From an uncultured Lachnospiraceae bacterium (GTDB lineage: Bacteria > Bacillota > Clostridia > Lachnospirales > Lachnospiraceae), in the NCBI GenBank assembly GCA_946546945.1, contig CAMNOU010000003.1:124001-188000 (forward strand): a stretch of 64,000 nucleotides of DNA, given 5' to 3'. Below, in pieces: positions 16,671 to 27,000 of this stretch (within the stretch, counting starts at the first letter, position 1; each line of letters opens with the position of its first letter). The translations under genes were made by a program, and so were the position numbers. The notes under the pieces are model-generated. The model made no database searches and was not told where the DNA came from. It saw only the letters and a program-made list of their open reading frames with translations.

Positions 16671-17819
16671 TTAATGTCCACAGACGTTGCAAACTCTGCT
16701 TTTTTTGCTTTCAGCAATACTTCCGCTCTGAATTTTTTTCGACCTTTTCAAAGTCGGACAATCCTTTGATAAATGATAGACAGAACCAGAAGCCGTCCAG
16801 TAAACAATCTTCGGATGTGTCGGAGTAATTTGCGAAGTTTCTGTTGTGCCGCTGACATATTGATAAGAACTATAAAGAGGCACCTTTCCATCAAAACCGT
16901 AAGTACAGATTCGGAACTGATATAGTGTCCGGGGACTCAGTTTTGATGCACGGTATGTCAAGATTCCATTGGAGCCGGTTTTCATCAGACGCTTCCAGGA
17001 TCCGTCCTTGTATATTTCTATAATATATCCATTTGATTTTTCCACTTTACTCCAGTTCAACTGAAGTGACCCTGATGTCCTGGTGCCAATATTCAAACCT
17101 GTCACAGCCATTGGCAATGTAACTGATCCAATCGTTGTATAACTGCTGTAAACAGGATGTGCCCCATTGTCAATATAACCTTTGATACGGAATTGATACG
17201 ATGTATAGTCTGTCAGATTGCTTATCTTATAAAAAATGGTCTGATTATTCGTAATTTTTGCAATCCGCGTCCATTTTCCGTTCTTATACTGTTCCAGAAT
17301 ATAGCCGGAAGCACTACTGTTCTGCGACCAGCCCAGCCGAATTGAATCAACCGTTCTGCTGACAGTTTTTAATCCCTGCACCGGGGCCAGTGTCGCTGGT
17401 ACTGCTTTCAGAGTTGTGCCATTGACTGAAGCATAACTGCTGTAAACTGGTTTTGTTCCCTCAAAATCAAAGGTCATTACACGGAACTTATAGGTAGTTG
17501 AAGGAAACAAATGAACTGCCCGATACGTCTGTACTGCAGGGTCAGCCAGCCTCGCAATTCGTTTCCATTCACCCTCCTTATATTGTTCAATAATGTAACC
17601 GGATGCAGAATCTGACCCGACCCAGTTCAGACGCAGCGCATTGGATGCGCGTCCCCCAATTTTCAGATCTGTGACTGGCTGAGGTGACATTGACAGTTTC
17701 TCCAATTGTAAAGCAGATGTCTGCCTGTATTGATTTGGCTGCCCTGCAATTGCGGCTGAAGATCCGGTCAAAACCAACATGACACATAAAAATACAGCCG
17801 CTAATTTTCTGATCATCAC
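16671..17819 (-). CDS. Secreted FN3 protein with Cys-containing C-terminal motif
   Basis: 382 residues. Signal peptide about 1-24 (GSSAAIAG). Three FN3 domains (about 45-135, 145-235, 238-328). The short C-terminal module (about 335-382) reads VYWTASGSVYHLSKDCPTL and ends RVCNVCGH. This YWTxSGxxYHxxxxCxxL ... CxxCG pattern recurs at the ends of many Firmicutes surface proteins and looks like a small metal-binding or disulfide-knotted unit. No catalytic domain is present, so it may be an adhesin or binding partner of its neighbours. It is preceded by two candidate promoters. Confidence 0.82.
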   Translation of the reverse strand: MMIRKLAAVFLCVMLVLTGSSAAIAGQPNQYRQTSALQLEKLSMSPQPVTDLKIGGRASNALRLNWVGSDSASGYIIEQYKEGEWKRIARLADPAVQTYRAVHLFPSTTYKFRVMTFDFEGTKPVYSSYASVNGTTLKAVPATLAPVQGLKTVSRTVDSIRLGWSQNSSASGYILEQYKNGKWTRIAKITNNQTIFYKISNLTDYTSYQFRIKGYIDNGAHPVYSSYTTIGSVTLPMAVTGLNIGTRTSGSLQLNWSKVEKSNGYIIEIYKDGSWKRLMKTGSNGILTYRASKLSPRTLYQFRICTYGFDGKVPLYSSYQYVSGTTETSQITPTHPKIVYWTASGSVYHLSKDCPTLKRSKKIQSGSIAESKKSRVCNVCGH

Positions 17820-17897
17820 ACTTCCTCCCTTCCTGTAAAAAAATAACCAAGTCGAAATTATACTTTATTAGTATTTTATTAAGAACTTATTAAGTAT

Positions 17898-17926
17898 ATT
17901 TTATCTTATGTATAAACAAAATTCAA
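17898..17926 (-). promoter_or_regulatory. Promoter of the FN3 gene at 16671-17819
   Basis: Minus strand TTGAAT (17926-17921), 17 bases, TAAAAT (17903-17898). A second, perfect TATAAT lies closer to the gene (17862-17857) with a poor -35. The 219-base gap is very A+T-rich, in keeping with a strong promoter region. Confidence 0.55.
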
Positions 17927-18003
17927 GAAATTAATTACTTGTTGTTCTGAATATTAAAGCGCCAATTTATCTCAGTGAGAGAGACTTGAAAACAAATAAC
18001 TAA

Positions 18004-18033
18004 TGACGGCAGACCTCAAAAAGTCTGCCGTCA
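18004..18033 (-). terminator. Terminator after the CAP-FN3 gene
   Basis: 11-bp perfect stem TGACGGCAGAC/GTCTGCCGTCA (18004-18014, 18023-18033) followed on the minus strand by TTAGTTATTTGTTTT, six bases past the stop codon. Confidence 0.7.
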
Positions 18034-18038
18034 CATCA

Positions 18039-20021
18039 TTATCTCGTAATTCCCGATATGTATTTATACGGACCATAAATCGGTGTTTCGCCGTCAAAAT
18101 CAAAACATCTTACCCGGTACACATAGGTCGTCTTTGTCTTCAGTTTCGCAATCCGGCAAGTAACCGTGCTGTTAGAGGCAATTCTGGCTTTTCGCACCCA
18201 TTTCCCATTCACATACTGTTCTACGATATACCCGCTTGCCTTGCTGTTTCTGTTCCAGTTCAAACGGATAGCGTCCTTCGCTCTTCCGCCGATTTTTAAT
18301 CCGGTCACTTCTGCCGGAAGTGTTTTCCCGGAAATCTTCTTATATGCACTGTATATGGCCTTCCCGTTTTTCGTTTGGAATGTTTTTACGCGGAAGGCGT
18401 ATTTCGTTCCTGATGCCAGCTTTTCTACCCGGTATGTCACAGTACTGTTTTTCCCGATACTTGCAACCCGTGTCCATTTCCCACTCTTATACTGTTCCAC
18501 AATGTATCCGGACGCTGTGTTATTCTTATTCCAGTTCAGACGAATCGCATCTGTCGCACGTCCGCCTATTTTCAGACCTGAAACTGCTGTTAATGTCTGC
18601 GTAGATGCCGGAGCCTGCGTCTTCCCGGAAATCGTCTTCCAGACACTGGATAACATGGTTTTTCCATCGTATGCGTAAGCTTTGATCCGGAACTTATAGG
18701 TCGTAGATGCTTTCAGATTACTTGCTCGATATGTTACCGTTGCATTATTGGTAATCTTTGCGACCTGTGTCCATTTTCCACTCTTATACTGTTGTATGAT
18801 GTATCCGGATGCTTTACTGTTCTTCGTCCAGTTCAGACGCAGTGTATTGGATGTTCTGCCGGCGATCTTTAACCCGGATACTGCCACTGGATTCGTCTTT
18901 CCTTTCACAGTAGTCCATCCGCCGGAGACTGTCGTGTCGCCATTATAAATGTATGCCTTGACCCGGAAGGAATAACTTGTTGCTGACTTGAGGCCGGATA
19001 CTACATAAGTCACTGTGTCAGAATCAGATATGTTGGCAATCCGTTTCCATTCTCCGCCCTTATACTGCTGCAGGATATATCCATCTGCATTACTGTGTTT
19101 TGTCCATTTTAGACTCAGAGATTTCGCTGTTCTTTTGGTAATTTTCAGTCCCTGCACTTTTTCAGGTTTTTCTGGAGCAGGCGATCCTGTAGTCGTGCCT
19201 GTTACATAACTATAATCCGTCGTATAATGATACTGATAGAAATCTTTTATCGCCCGTATCCGGAACTGATATGTCGTTCCCGGAGACAGACTGTCTGCTT
19301 TGTAATAATTTGTCAGTGCGTCTTCTGTTCCGATCCGGATCCAGCTTCCGGATATATACTGCTCAATCTCAAAAGAGGTAGCATGGCTTACATAATCCCA
19401 TCTCAGTTCAATTGAGTTTGTATCTGTACCGTCTATACGGATATCCGGCATACTGTCCGGTATAAGGATCTGTGCATCAATATTATAGTTTCTGGATTCG
19501 GTCCCGTAACGTTTTGCACCATCTCCTGCATCGGAACTGAAACACTGTGTCCAGTAGTAGCAGTCGGCTTCACTGTCATAGGCACATCCTACTCCGATGG
19601 AATTGTAAATTCCATTCAGAATACTTTCCCTGTGAGGAGCGGAATTCATCCACTGAATCATTGCTCCTTCCGGAGTGGTAGAACCATAGCAGATATTCTC
19701 CGCACGATATCCCCTCTGATAAGGGAAGGCTGTAAAACACTTTTCTCCATTTGGTCTGGTGTGAGAATAGCTGATGAACTGCTCTGTACTCCTCAGCATT
19801 GCTGTCTCCATCAGTCCGCTGTCCAGCGTTAGAGGCGCAATTCCCTGTGCTGCACGCTCCTGATTCACACGGTCAACCACCTCATTCGCGAAATCATAAT
19901 TCAAGACCGAAGGTACATACGCGTTAACTCTCTCCTGATAAGCCTCCGCTGTAATCGGATGAAACAGAATCATCATACAAGCCAGACACATGGCAGCGAT
20001 CATAAAAAAACCCTTTTTCAT
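18039..20021 (-). CDS. Secreted CAP (SCP/PR1)-domain protein with five FN3 domains
   Basis: 660 residues from ATG 20021, chosen because AAGGAGG ends five bases upstream and it opens straight into a signal peptide (MKKGFFMIAAM...AEA, about 1-27). The CAP domain (about 40-165) has VNQERAAQGIAPL, SHTRPNG, AENICYG, WMNSAPHRESILN and the final GVGCAY and YYWTQCF blocks, typical of bacterial extracellular CAP proteins. Five FN3 domains follow to the end; the last three are closest to those in the two genes downstream. CAP proteins outside eukaryotes have few proven functions. It begins the FN3 cluster directly after the glycan locus, with a 54-base gap after the DUF6270-like gene. Confidence 0.9.
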   Translation of the reverse strand: MKKGFFMIAAMCLACMMILFHPITAEAYQERVNAYVPSVLNYDFANEVVDRVNQERAAQGIAPLTLDSGLMETAMLRSTEQFISYSHTRPNGEKCFTAFPYQRGYRAENICYGSTTPEGAMIQWMNSAPHRESILNGIYNSIGVGCAYDSEADCYYWTQCFSSDAGDGAKRYGTESRNYNIDAQILIPDSMPDIRIDGTDTNSIELRWDYVSHATSFEIEQYISGSWIRIGTEDALTNYYKADSLSPGTTYQFRIRAIKDFYQYHYTTDYSYVTGTTTGSPAPEKPEKVQGLKITKRTAKSLSLKWTKHSNADGYILQQYKGGEWKRIANISDSDTVTYVVSGLKSATSYSFRVKAYIYNGDTTVSGGWTTVKGKTNPVAVSGLKIAGRTSNTLRLNWTKNSKASGYIIQQYKSGKWTQVAKITNNATVTYRASNLKASTTYKFRIKAYAYDGKTMLSSVWKTISGKTQAPASTQTLTAVSGLKIGGRATDAIRLNWNKNNTASGYIVEQYKSGKWTRVASIGKNSTVTYRVEKLASGTKYAFRVKTFQTKNGKAIYSAYKKISGKTLPAEVTGLKIGGRAKDAIRLNWNRNSKASGYIVEQYVNGKWVRKARIASNSTVTCRIAKLKTKTTYVYRVRCFDFDGETPIYGPYKYISGITR

Positions 20022-20075
20022 GATTTCCTCCTTCATAAAATATAATGATGGCATACGGCACTCATTCTTCCATTG

Positions 20076-21332
20076 TCACTTTGCAGCAATAAAGTCATAG
20101 TAATCATAAACAGGAAATGTAATCTTTCCCTGGAGGGATTTTTTTGTTAAATCAATTGTTAATATGTTGCAGATGATCATCGCGTCTGTTTTCGGATAAG
20201 AATCCAATCCCGTTCCCAGAACTTCTGAACAGATTGATGAAGGTTTGTCTGATACCACATAATCAATCTTTACCTTACAGGTTAACAGAAGATCTTTTAA
20301 CATCTGTGTTGTCAGATAATCTCCATATAACGCAACCGAATGGATGTTATTCTGATTCAGGAAATTCTTCATCGAACATATTACATCCAGATAATTCTGT
20401 TCAACATATAGGAAACTTTTGGCATAATGCAACAGCTTACTGATTTTAATCTGCTGACTTCTGTTTAAAATCTTCTGCCGTTTAAGCTCTATCTCTTTTC
20501 TTTGGATTAAACCCTTTAAAGAATATTCTTTACGCAGCTCTTCCAGATAGCGTTTCTCTTCTTTTCTATCCGGCTCATTTTGTCCGGAAATAATATAATC
20601 AATCGCCCGCAAGCCGTATTCATAGTATAATGGTGTATAATGCAGTGGATGTATTCCCCATTTATTTGCCTGATCTCCAAGCATGTTTTCCGGAAACTTA
20701 ATAATATGACACCCTTCCAGCTCGCGTTCCATAACCGGATAAAGTTTCTGCAGCAGATCATTCTTCATTTCAACACCCTGTGAGACTCTGAAAGGAATAA
20801 TCTCAAATGCCTTCGTAACATATTCTGAAACAAGATTAAATTCATGTAAAATGATCTGTTCCGGTCTGTATAACTTTTTTATTTCATTACAAAACCTTAC
20901 AATACATTCCATCCATTGTTCATCTGAAAATGATCGAAAACTGATTAGCTGTGTATCCTTGTCAGCCGCGATTTTCTTTTGATTTTTTCTCACAATATTA
21001 CTGAGGGTGCAATACTCTTCCCCGTATTTCAAAATATCAATTCGGCTATCAGCTATATCCAGAATCAGATAATCCGATTCCTGACGAGTCAGATATTCGA
21101 ATGCCATTCTATTGTGATCCAGAAAAAAGCAGCGTTTTGAAAAATCTGTACCCGACAAATTGAAACTGCTGATATCGCTTTGATTCAGATCCCATTTTTT
21201 ATCCTGCTCAAGCATCATCATCATAGGCGATGTAAAAGACACATACTGATGGACCTGATAACGATTATCCAGAATATCTCTGGATGTGCAGGCTCCGAAT
21301 ATATTTAAACTGGTTTTTTCTTCCTTTTCCAT
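20076..21332 (-). CDS. DUF6270-like protein (glycan-locus SGNH-like family), copy A
   Basis: 418 residues, cytoplasmic by sequence. The N-terminus LNIFGACTSRDIL and the block WGIHPLHYTPLYYEYGLRAIDYI are the signature of a family (as I recall it, DUF6270) found beside capsule and EPS glycosyltransferases. The G-x-C-x-S/T-R-D start and late xHPxHY recall the first and last blocks of SGNH esterases/acyltransferases, so an acetyl-transfer or esterase role is possible but unproven. The C-terminal 130 residues (VALYGDYLTTQMLKDLL) look like a Rossmann-type segment, shared with copy B but absent from copy C. The region is more A+T-rich than its neighbours. Confidence 0.7.
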   Translation of the reverse strand: MEKEEKTSLNIFGACTSRDILDNRYQVHQYVSFTSPMMMMLEQDKKWDLNQSDISSFNLSGTDFSKRCFFLDHNRMAFEYLTRQESDYLILDIADSRIDILKYGEEYCTLSNIVRKNQKKIAADKDTQLISFRSFSDEQWMECIVRFCNEIKKLYRPEQIILHEFNLVSEYVTKAFEIIPFRVSQGVEMKNDLLQKLYPVMERELEGCHIIKFPENMLGDQANKWGIHPLHYTPLYYEYGLRAIDYIISGQNEPDRKEEKRYLEELRKEYSLKGLIQRKEIELKRQKILNRSQQIKISKLLHYAKSFLYVEQNYLDVICSMKNFLNQNNIHSVALYGDYLTTQMLKDLLLTCKVKIDYVVSDKPSSICSEVLGTGLDSYPKTDAMIICNILTIDLTKKSLQGKITFPVYDYYDFIAAK

Positions 21333-21464
21333 TTAATAACGACCTTCCTTAAATAATCGGATACTTATTCTGATAGGCGGCAATCCTTCAATCCTATTGA
21401 CACATACTGATAATTATATTCTATTGACATTTATAACAGGCAGCCATGCTGATCTACTTAATAG

Positions 21465-22730
21465 TCAGAATATGTTATCCTTTAGCAGTTTCTCATAATC
21501 AGTTACAAAACCAGCGTATTCAAGACGAATCAACTTCTTTTGTACGGGCTCTTTATTTAAATCAGTTATAATCATTGCATCCGTTTCAGGAAAGATATTT
21601 TTTGAACGCTTAATCAAAGTAATTCCTTCATATTCCTTTTTGGCAGATTCTTCCACAATATAATCAATAGTTACATTCCATTCCTTAAACCATGTCACAA
21701 ATAGTTTTGAGATTTCTGAAAGTCCATAAAATGATACGTGCTGAATATTACAATTTGCAACCCAGTTGTAGATAAGGTTTTTCCCATCCAGAAGCAATAA
21801 CTGTTTAAAATAATTCTCGTATATACGATATCGTTTGAATACACCCAATTCTTTCTCTGTCTTCACCAATTGATGATATATACAGTCTGAATATTTTTCC
21901 ATAAACAGCTTTTCATACTGCTGTTTTAGAATATCCAGTACGTTTCTTTCTTCTGACAGTTCCCAATAACCACTTGTTATGATTTCAACTGCTTTTGCTC
22001 CGTATTCATAATATTCCGGAACATAGTGGAGAGGAGCTTCCCCCCAGGTATGATTCTTATCCCCGACAACACCTTTCGGGAATTCAATAACATGGCACTT
22101 GGTTAATTTGGATCTTAAATAATTGTACCCGTATTTTATTCTGTCATTTTCCATGGATATTCTTTTTTCATCAAAACATCCTACGTTCTGGCTATTTAAA
22201 TCTATGCTATATGGTACATCGTAAGATTCTATAAGAATAATATTTTCTTCTGCACAGATTTCTTTTATTTTATTGATATAAATATCCAATAAACCCGAAA
22301 TCTCTTCATTATCAAAATCCCAAATATCACCTTTCGTATACGAAGGAATAGCTCCCTGCTCGAATAACTGCTGAGCCGTATTGTCAAAGATCAGTGTCGC
22401 ACATTTTTTCTTATTATTTCCCGCAAAAAACAGAGGCTTTCTCATGGATCCGGCATCTATCACCAAATAATCCGGTTTTACTTCTCCCATGAAATCAAAA
22501 ACATGCTTCTTTATATCCAATTCTATACAGCGTTTATAAAAATTGGTTTTGTTTTCATATACAATATCAGGTATCTCGTCCGTATTAAGAGGCGACTCTA
22601 AAACACATGACAGAGGATTCGCAGATTGAACATATCTGTCCACCACATATTTTTCCTGATCTGTTAATGATTTAAAAATATCTCTGGTTACACATATGCC
22701 TAATATGTTTACATGTATCTGACCGCTCAT
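21465..22730 (-). CDS. DUF6270-like protein, copy B
   Basis: 421 residues. Same family and same two-part layout as copy A: VNILGICVTRDIF at the start, DYLVIDAGSMRKPLFF, then TWGEAPLHYVPEYYEYGAKAVEII, and a C-terminal Rossmann-like piece (VSFYGLSEISKLFVTWF). The His before Pro in copies A and C is replaced here by Ala (APLHY against HPLHY). An AGGAGG is present but about 15 bases from the only in-frame ATG, so translation may be weak. It is the most A+T-rich gene of the window. It lies between ugd and copy A and was probably duplicated from it long ago. Confidence 0.7.
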   Translation of the reverse strand: MSGQIHVNILGICVTRDIFKSLTDQEKYVVDRYVQSANPLSCVLESPLNTDEIPDIVYENKTNFYKRCIELDIKKHVFDFMGEVKPDYLVIDAGSMRKPLFFAGNNKKKCATLIFDNTAQQLFEQGAIPSYTKGDIWDFDNEEISGLLDIYINKIKEICAEENIILIESYDVPYSIDLNSQNVGCFDEKRISMENDRIKYGYNYLRSKLTKCHVIEFPKGVVGDKNHTWGEAPLHYVPEYYEYGAKAVEIITSGYWELSEERNVLDILKQQYEKLFMEKYSDCIYHQLVKTEKELGVFKRYRIYENYFKQLLLLDGKNLIYNWVANCNIQHVSFYGLSEISKLFVTWFKEWNVTIDYIVEESAKKEYEGITLIKRSKNIFPETDAMIITDLNKEPVQKKLIRLEYAGFVTDYEKLLKDNIF

Positions 22731-22808
22731 TTTGAAGTAAAATTACCTCCTATAAATATCATCTGCATACAGAAATCACCATTATCATTCATTACATTCA
22801 GGAAGCCA

Positions 22809-24002
22809 TTAATCCCGACGGAACAAATCTCTCGTATACACCTTTTGTTCAACATCTTTCAGGCTCTCATCAAAACGATTGGCCAGAATCACATCGCTTT
22901 CTGCTTTAAATGTGTTTAAATCATTTTCAACGACGCAATCAAAAAATGTGCTTTTATCTTCTAATGTCGGCTCATATATGATAATCGGGATTCCTTTTGA
23001 GAGGATTTGCTTCATGATATCCTGGATCGCAGATGCCCGGAAATTATCACTGTTGCTCTTCATTGTCAATCGATAGACCCCCACTTTTGAAGGGTTCGTT
23101 CGCATGATGCTGTCCGCGATAAATTCTTTTCGCACGATATTGCTTTCAACAACAGCTTTAATCATAGTCTGCGGTACGTCCTTGTAATTTGCCAGAAGCT
23201 GCTTGGTATCTTTTGGCAGACAATATCCGCCATATCCGAAAGAAGGATTATTATAATGGGACCCAATTCTCGGGTCCATGCATACCCCGTCAATAATCTG
23301 CTGGGTGTTCAATCCTTTCATCTGTGCGTAGGTATCCAGTTCATTAAAATACGACACACGCACTGCAAGATATGTATTTGCAAAAAGTTTAATCGCTTCT
23401 GCCTCTGTCGGGTTCGCAATGAGCACCGGTATATCTTTGACTGCTGCTCCCTCTTTGAGCAGGTCTGCAAACAGGGAAGCCTCTTCTGATTGTTCCGCAT
23501 ACGCTCCAACAACAATACGGGAAGGATAAAGATTATCATACAAAGCCTTTGACTCGCGAAGGAATTCCGGGCTGAAGATTATATTGCTGATTCCGTATTT
23601 TTTTCTTACAGAATCGGTATATCCTACCGGCACGGTTGATTTAATCACCATAAGAACATTTGGATTCACCTTCAAAACAGTTTCTATTGCATCTTCCACT
23701 GCGCTGGTATCAAAGAAATGGTGTTCATCATCGTAATTTGTAGGTGTTGCAATTATTACAAGATCTGCAGACCGATATGCAGCTTCTTTATCAATGGTTG
23801 TATACAAAGCAAGCGTCCTTTTGCCGTCTTTTGCTTCCGCAAAAAATCGTTCAATCTCATCGTCCTGGATCGGGCTGATAAACTGATTTAATTTTTCTGC
23901 TTTTTCAGGAGTTGTCGTTATTGCTGTCACCTCATGATTCTGTGCCAGGAGTACTGCCAGAGAGAGTCCGACATATCCCACACCCGCTACTGTAATCTTC
24001 AT
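22809..24002 (-). CDS. ugd: UDP-glucose 6-dehydrogenase
   Basis: 397 residues. It oxidises UDP-glucose to UDP-glucuronate with two NAD+, supplying an acidic sugar for the surface glycan. Seen: N-terminal Rossmann [37 protein letters not shown] and the catalytic-Cys block [12 protein letters not shown], then [12 protein letters not shown], all diagnostic of the short bacterial form. GTGG-type ribosome site upstream. It lies in line with the giant glycosyltransferase upstream (57-base gap) and DUF6270 copy B downstream. Confidence 0.95.
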   Translation of the reverse strand: MKITVAGVGYVGLSLAVLLAQNHEVTAITTTPEKAEKLNQFISPIQDDEIERFFAEAKDGKRTLALYTTIDKEAAYRSADLVIIATPTNYDDEHHFFDTSAVEDAIETVLKVNPNVLMVIKSTVPVGYTDSVRKKYGISNIIFSPEFLRESKALYDNLYPSRIVVGAYAEQSEEASLFADLLKEGAAVKDIPVLIANPTEAEAIKLFANTYLAVRVSYFNELDTYAQMKGLNTQQIIDGVCMDPRIGSHYNNPSFGYGGYCLPKDTKQLLANYKDVPQTMIKAVVESNIVRKEFIADSIMRTNPSKVGVYRLTMKSNSDNFRASAIQDIMKQILSKGIPIIIYEPTLEDKSTFFDCVVENDLNTFKAESDVILANRFDESLKDVEQKVYTRDLFRRD

Positions 24003-24059
24003 TTGTATTATCCACCTTTATTTATCTTTTGCTATTTGCTTTTCAATTTCCCCTGTTCT

Positions 24060-27000
24060 CTATGACAGCCTGCGAAGTAATTCCAGACATTCTTTCTGGT
24101 TTTTAAGAATTTGGTCCAGAGATTGCTTTAAGTCTTCCAGTTCTCCCTGCAGTGATGCAATCTGACGATGTACTCCCGGGTCTTCACTTTTCACCATCTG
24201 TTCCCCAAAAACCGAATCATAGTCACATCCCAGAGCCTCTGTAAGATATCTGAGACATCGTTTTCTCTCAGAATTTAAAACAGCATTTACTTTGGAGTAG
24301 TCGATCGCATGTTCAAATGTTCTCTCTTTTTCAATATCTTCAAGCGTGACTTTCCAGCGATCCATCAGCCCAAGCAATCCGAGAATCGACCGGAATCTTG
24401 TGCGCCCCCAGGGCTTGTTCGAACAGCAAATAAATTGTTTATTATATACAACAGCCATTACCGTTCCATGATGCGAATCGGTAATCATATACTTTGCGTG
24501 CTTGATGTAGTAAAGCCAATCTTCTTCTCCTACATCCCGTACTGTGTCCGGAAGATTCATTACGGCATGATTCTTCTTGAATGAATGCGCTTTCCCGTGA
24601 AGAATATTGACCATAGGCAGTCCCAGTCTCCTGGATGCCTCCAGAATGATTTTCTTTTTCTCTTCTGATGGTTCAAGAATATAAGTGACCAGATAATTCT
24701 CATGCTCAACTTCCCGCTTTGACGCTGCCGCGATTTTATCGTATTCGGAAACATCGAGGAGGAATGCCGGATCCAATACCCATGTGGCATCTCTTCCAAA
24801 TTTCTCCTGACATATTCCGACTGCAGATTTTTCGCGAACAGAAATCAGGTCAAATTCTGAAATACACTTTCGTGCATTCTTCATAATCTCATCCGACACA
24901 TTAAAGTGTTCACCGAATGAAGCTGCATATGCAATCTTCTTTTTTGCTCTTTTTATGAAGTCCAGGAAAAAGAAATACTTATATGATTTGACTGCTCCGG
25001 GTCCCCAGACCTGATCAGATCCAATCATGAATGTGTCCGCTATGGAATTATAATTCTCCAACTCATTCCAGCCCAGACTATTGGTTGTTCTGCAGTGTGT
25101 TTCCATAAATATTCTGGAAAAAACATCCAGTCCATCTCCATGTTTTTCTTTCTCCGGCCGGTCTAAAAGAATAGGTTTGAGCCCCATTTGTTCAACCAGA
25201 CGATAAAGAGCATAATAAGTAACTACACTTCCATAGTTAGATGACCACCAATACCCCGTAATCCCCACATCATAAGGTTTTTTATCATTTATTGAATGAT
25301 TTTTTAATGCATCTTCCTTGGTCTGTTTATTATTCCTCCAGGTATGTTCCAGCCATTCATGTGCGCGTTTCTGTTCTCCGGAAAGGATGTCATCGATTCG
25401 ACTATAATCAATGTCTGAAACTTCTTCGAACTTCACAGCCTCTTTTCCTTCTGTTGCTGTCATACAGTTTTCCAGCCCCATACGTTTCAGCAAATCCATG
25501 ATTTTATCTTCATCACTGCCAGACGCAATCGCCGCAAATGGCCGATGAAATCTCAGGGTCAGACAAACCATATCATATCTGTCAGTCACACAGAAACGGC
25601 TGCCCTTAACTAACGCTGCAATATCCTCAGTCGATATGTCAGCCAGTGACTTTACTTTCGAAGAGCTATCCGAATTGTTCTCAGCATACACAACAAGCTG
25701 ACATCCCAGTTTCTGTCCAAGTCTGTCTAACTGCATTCCGGCTTGCTCGGTCCATTTATCTAATAATGCAGCCACATATGGCTTCTCCGGATGCATATCT
25801 GATTTCTGCACAAGAGAATCCAGGTGCCTCTGATCACATACCAGCAGCGGTTCCAGAATATTTTCCGGCCAGCATGCTATTCTTTTGGAGTCATTCACAA
25901 AATAGAGCGGTATTGTTTCCTTATTCCCCGGGCCCAATAGCATCTGATCACAAAAATGATTAATCTCAGGCATGTTTTCCGGCTTTCTCTGTTTGGAAAC
26001 ATTGAAAAATCTCTTCATAAATTCAATGTCGGCTGCAGCATTTCCTTTTTCAATATTCCCCGAAATACTGCTGATTACAATTGGAAGAATGCCACAATCA
26101 TCCGCAACAGCTGCCAGAGAAAACCCTGCCAGCAGACCTCGATGACCATGATTCTGCCAATTTTCAATTACTCCAAAATCATATCTTTTCTTTTGTCCGT
26201 ACCAGAGAGCCTTATGGTATCCATCCTTATCTAAGTGTTGAAAAAAATACTTCCTTCCGCCACTCATCTTTTTGGGCTGCCGCAATTGCCCATTATGCGC
26301 TGCAGCAAAATCTAAAGGAGCTGCTTCGCATAGTTTCATAGATGGTTTCAGGCTGTCAAAAACAGATTTACTTTTCAGTGAATTGCAGATTACAACGGAT
26401 GTGCCCATCCCATCATTAAACTCCGGATTATACCTGTTAACCTGCCAAAAATCTCCCAAAGTAAAATCTCCGGTCCTCTTCTTCGCAGCATAATGGCACG
26501 TGCTGCAGCACAACCGATTCATAATGCCCTGAAGGAACCCGATATACCAGCTGGATTTTTTCTTATCAGGGTGTTCTATATAATTCGTCCCGTCCGCAAA
26601 ATATATATTTACATTCGATCTCCATCCATAGTTTTCTTTCTCACGGAAATCGACTCTTGATATTTCCCTTCCTTTTGCAATTTCTTTCAAATACAGTTGA
26701 TATGCTTTCAAGGAATTCGAGCCATGGCACACCAAATCTGCCGTAATTAAATTGTCATAGTCTTTTTCCAGGAATCCATATAGCCCGGAGACCTGACAAG
26801 GACACCCCGTAAAAAGAACTTTTCTCCCCACTTCAAGAATCTGTTTTATTTGAGAATAACAGTCTCCTGTCTCACTTTGAACATATTTCGAACTCCTAAG
26901 ACGATTCAATTCTTCTGAGGATTCTACAATGATATGCTGCACTTTTCTGTAATCAGAAGCGTACGCGGCACCGCATACTGCTCCGCCCTGATTCAGAACA

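Noticed and set aside
21397-21430. Two TTGACA boxes on the + strand between the DUF6270-like genes
   Set aside because: No -10 at the right distance and no + strand gene downstream.
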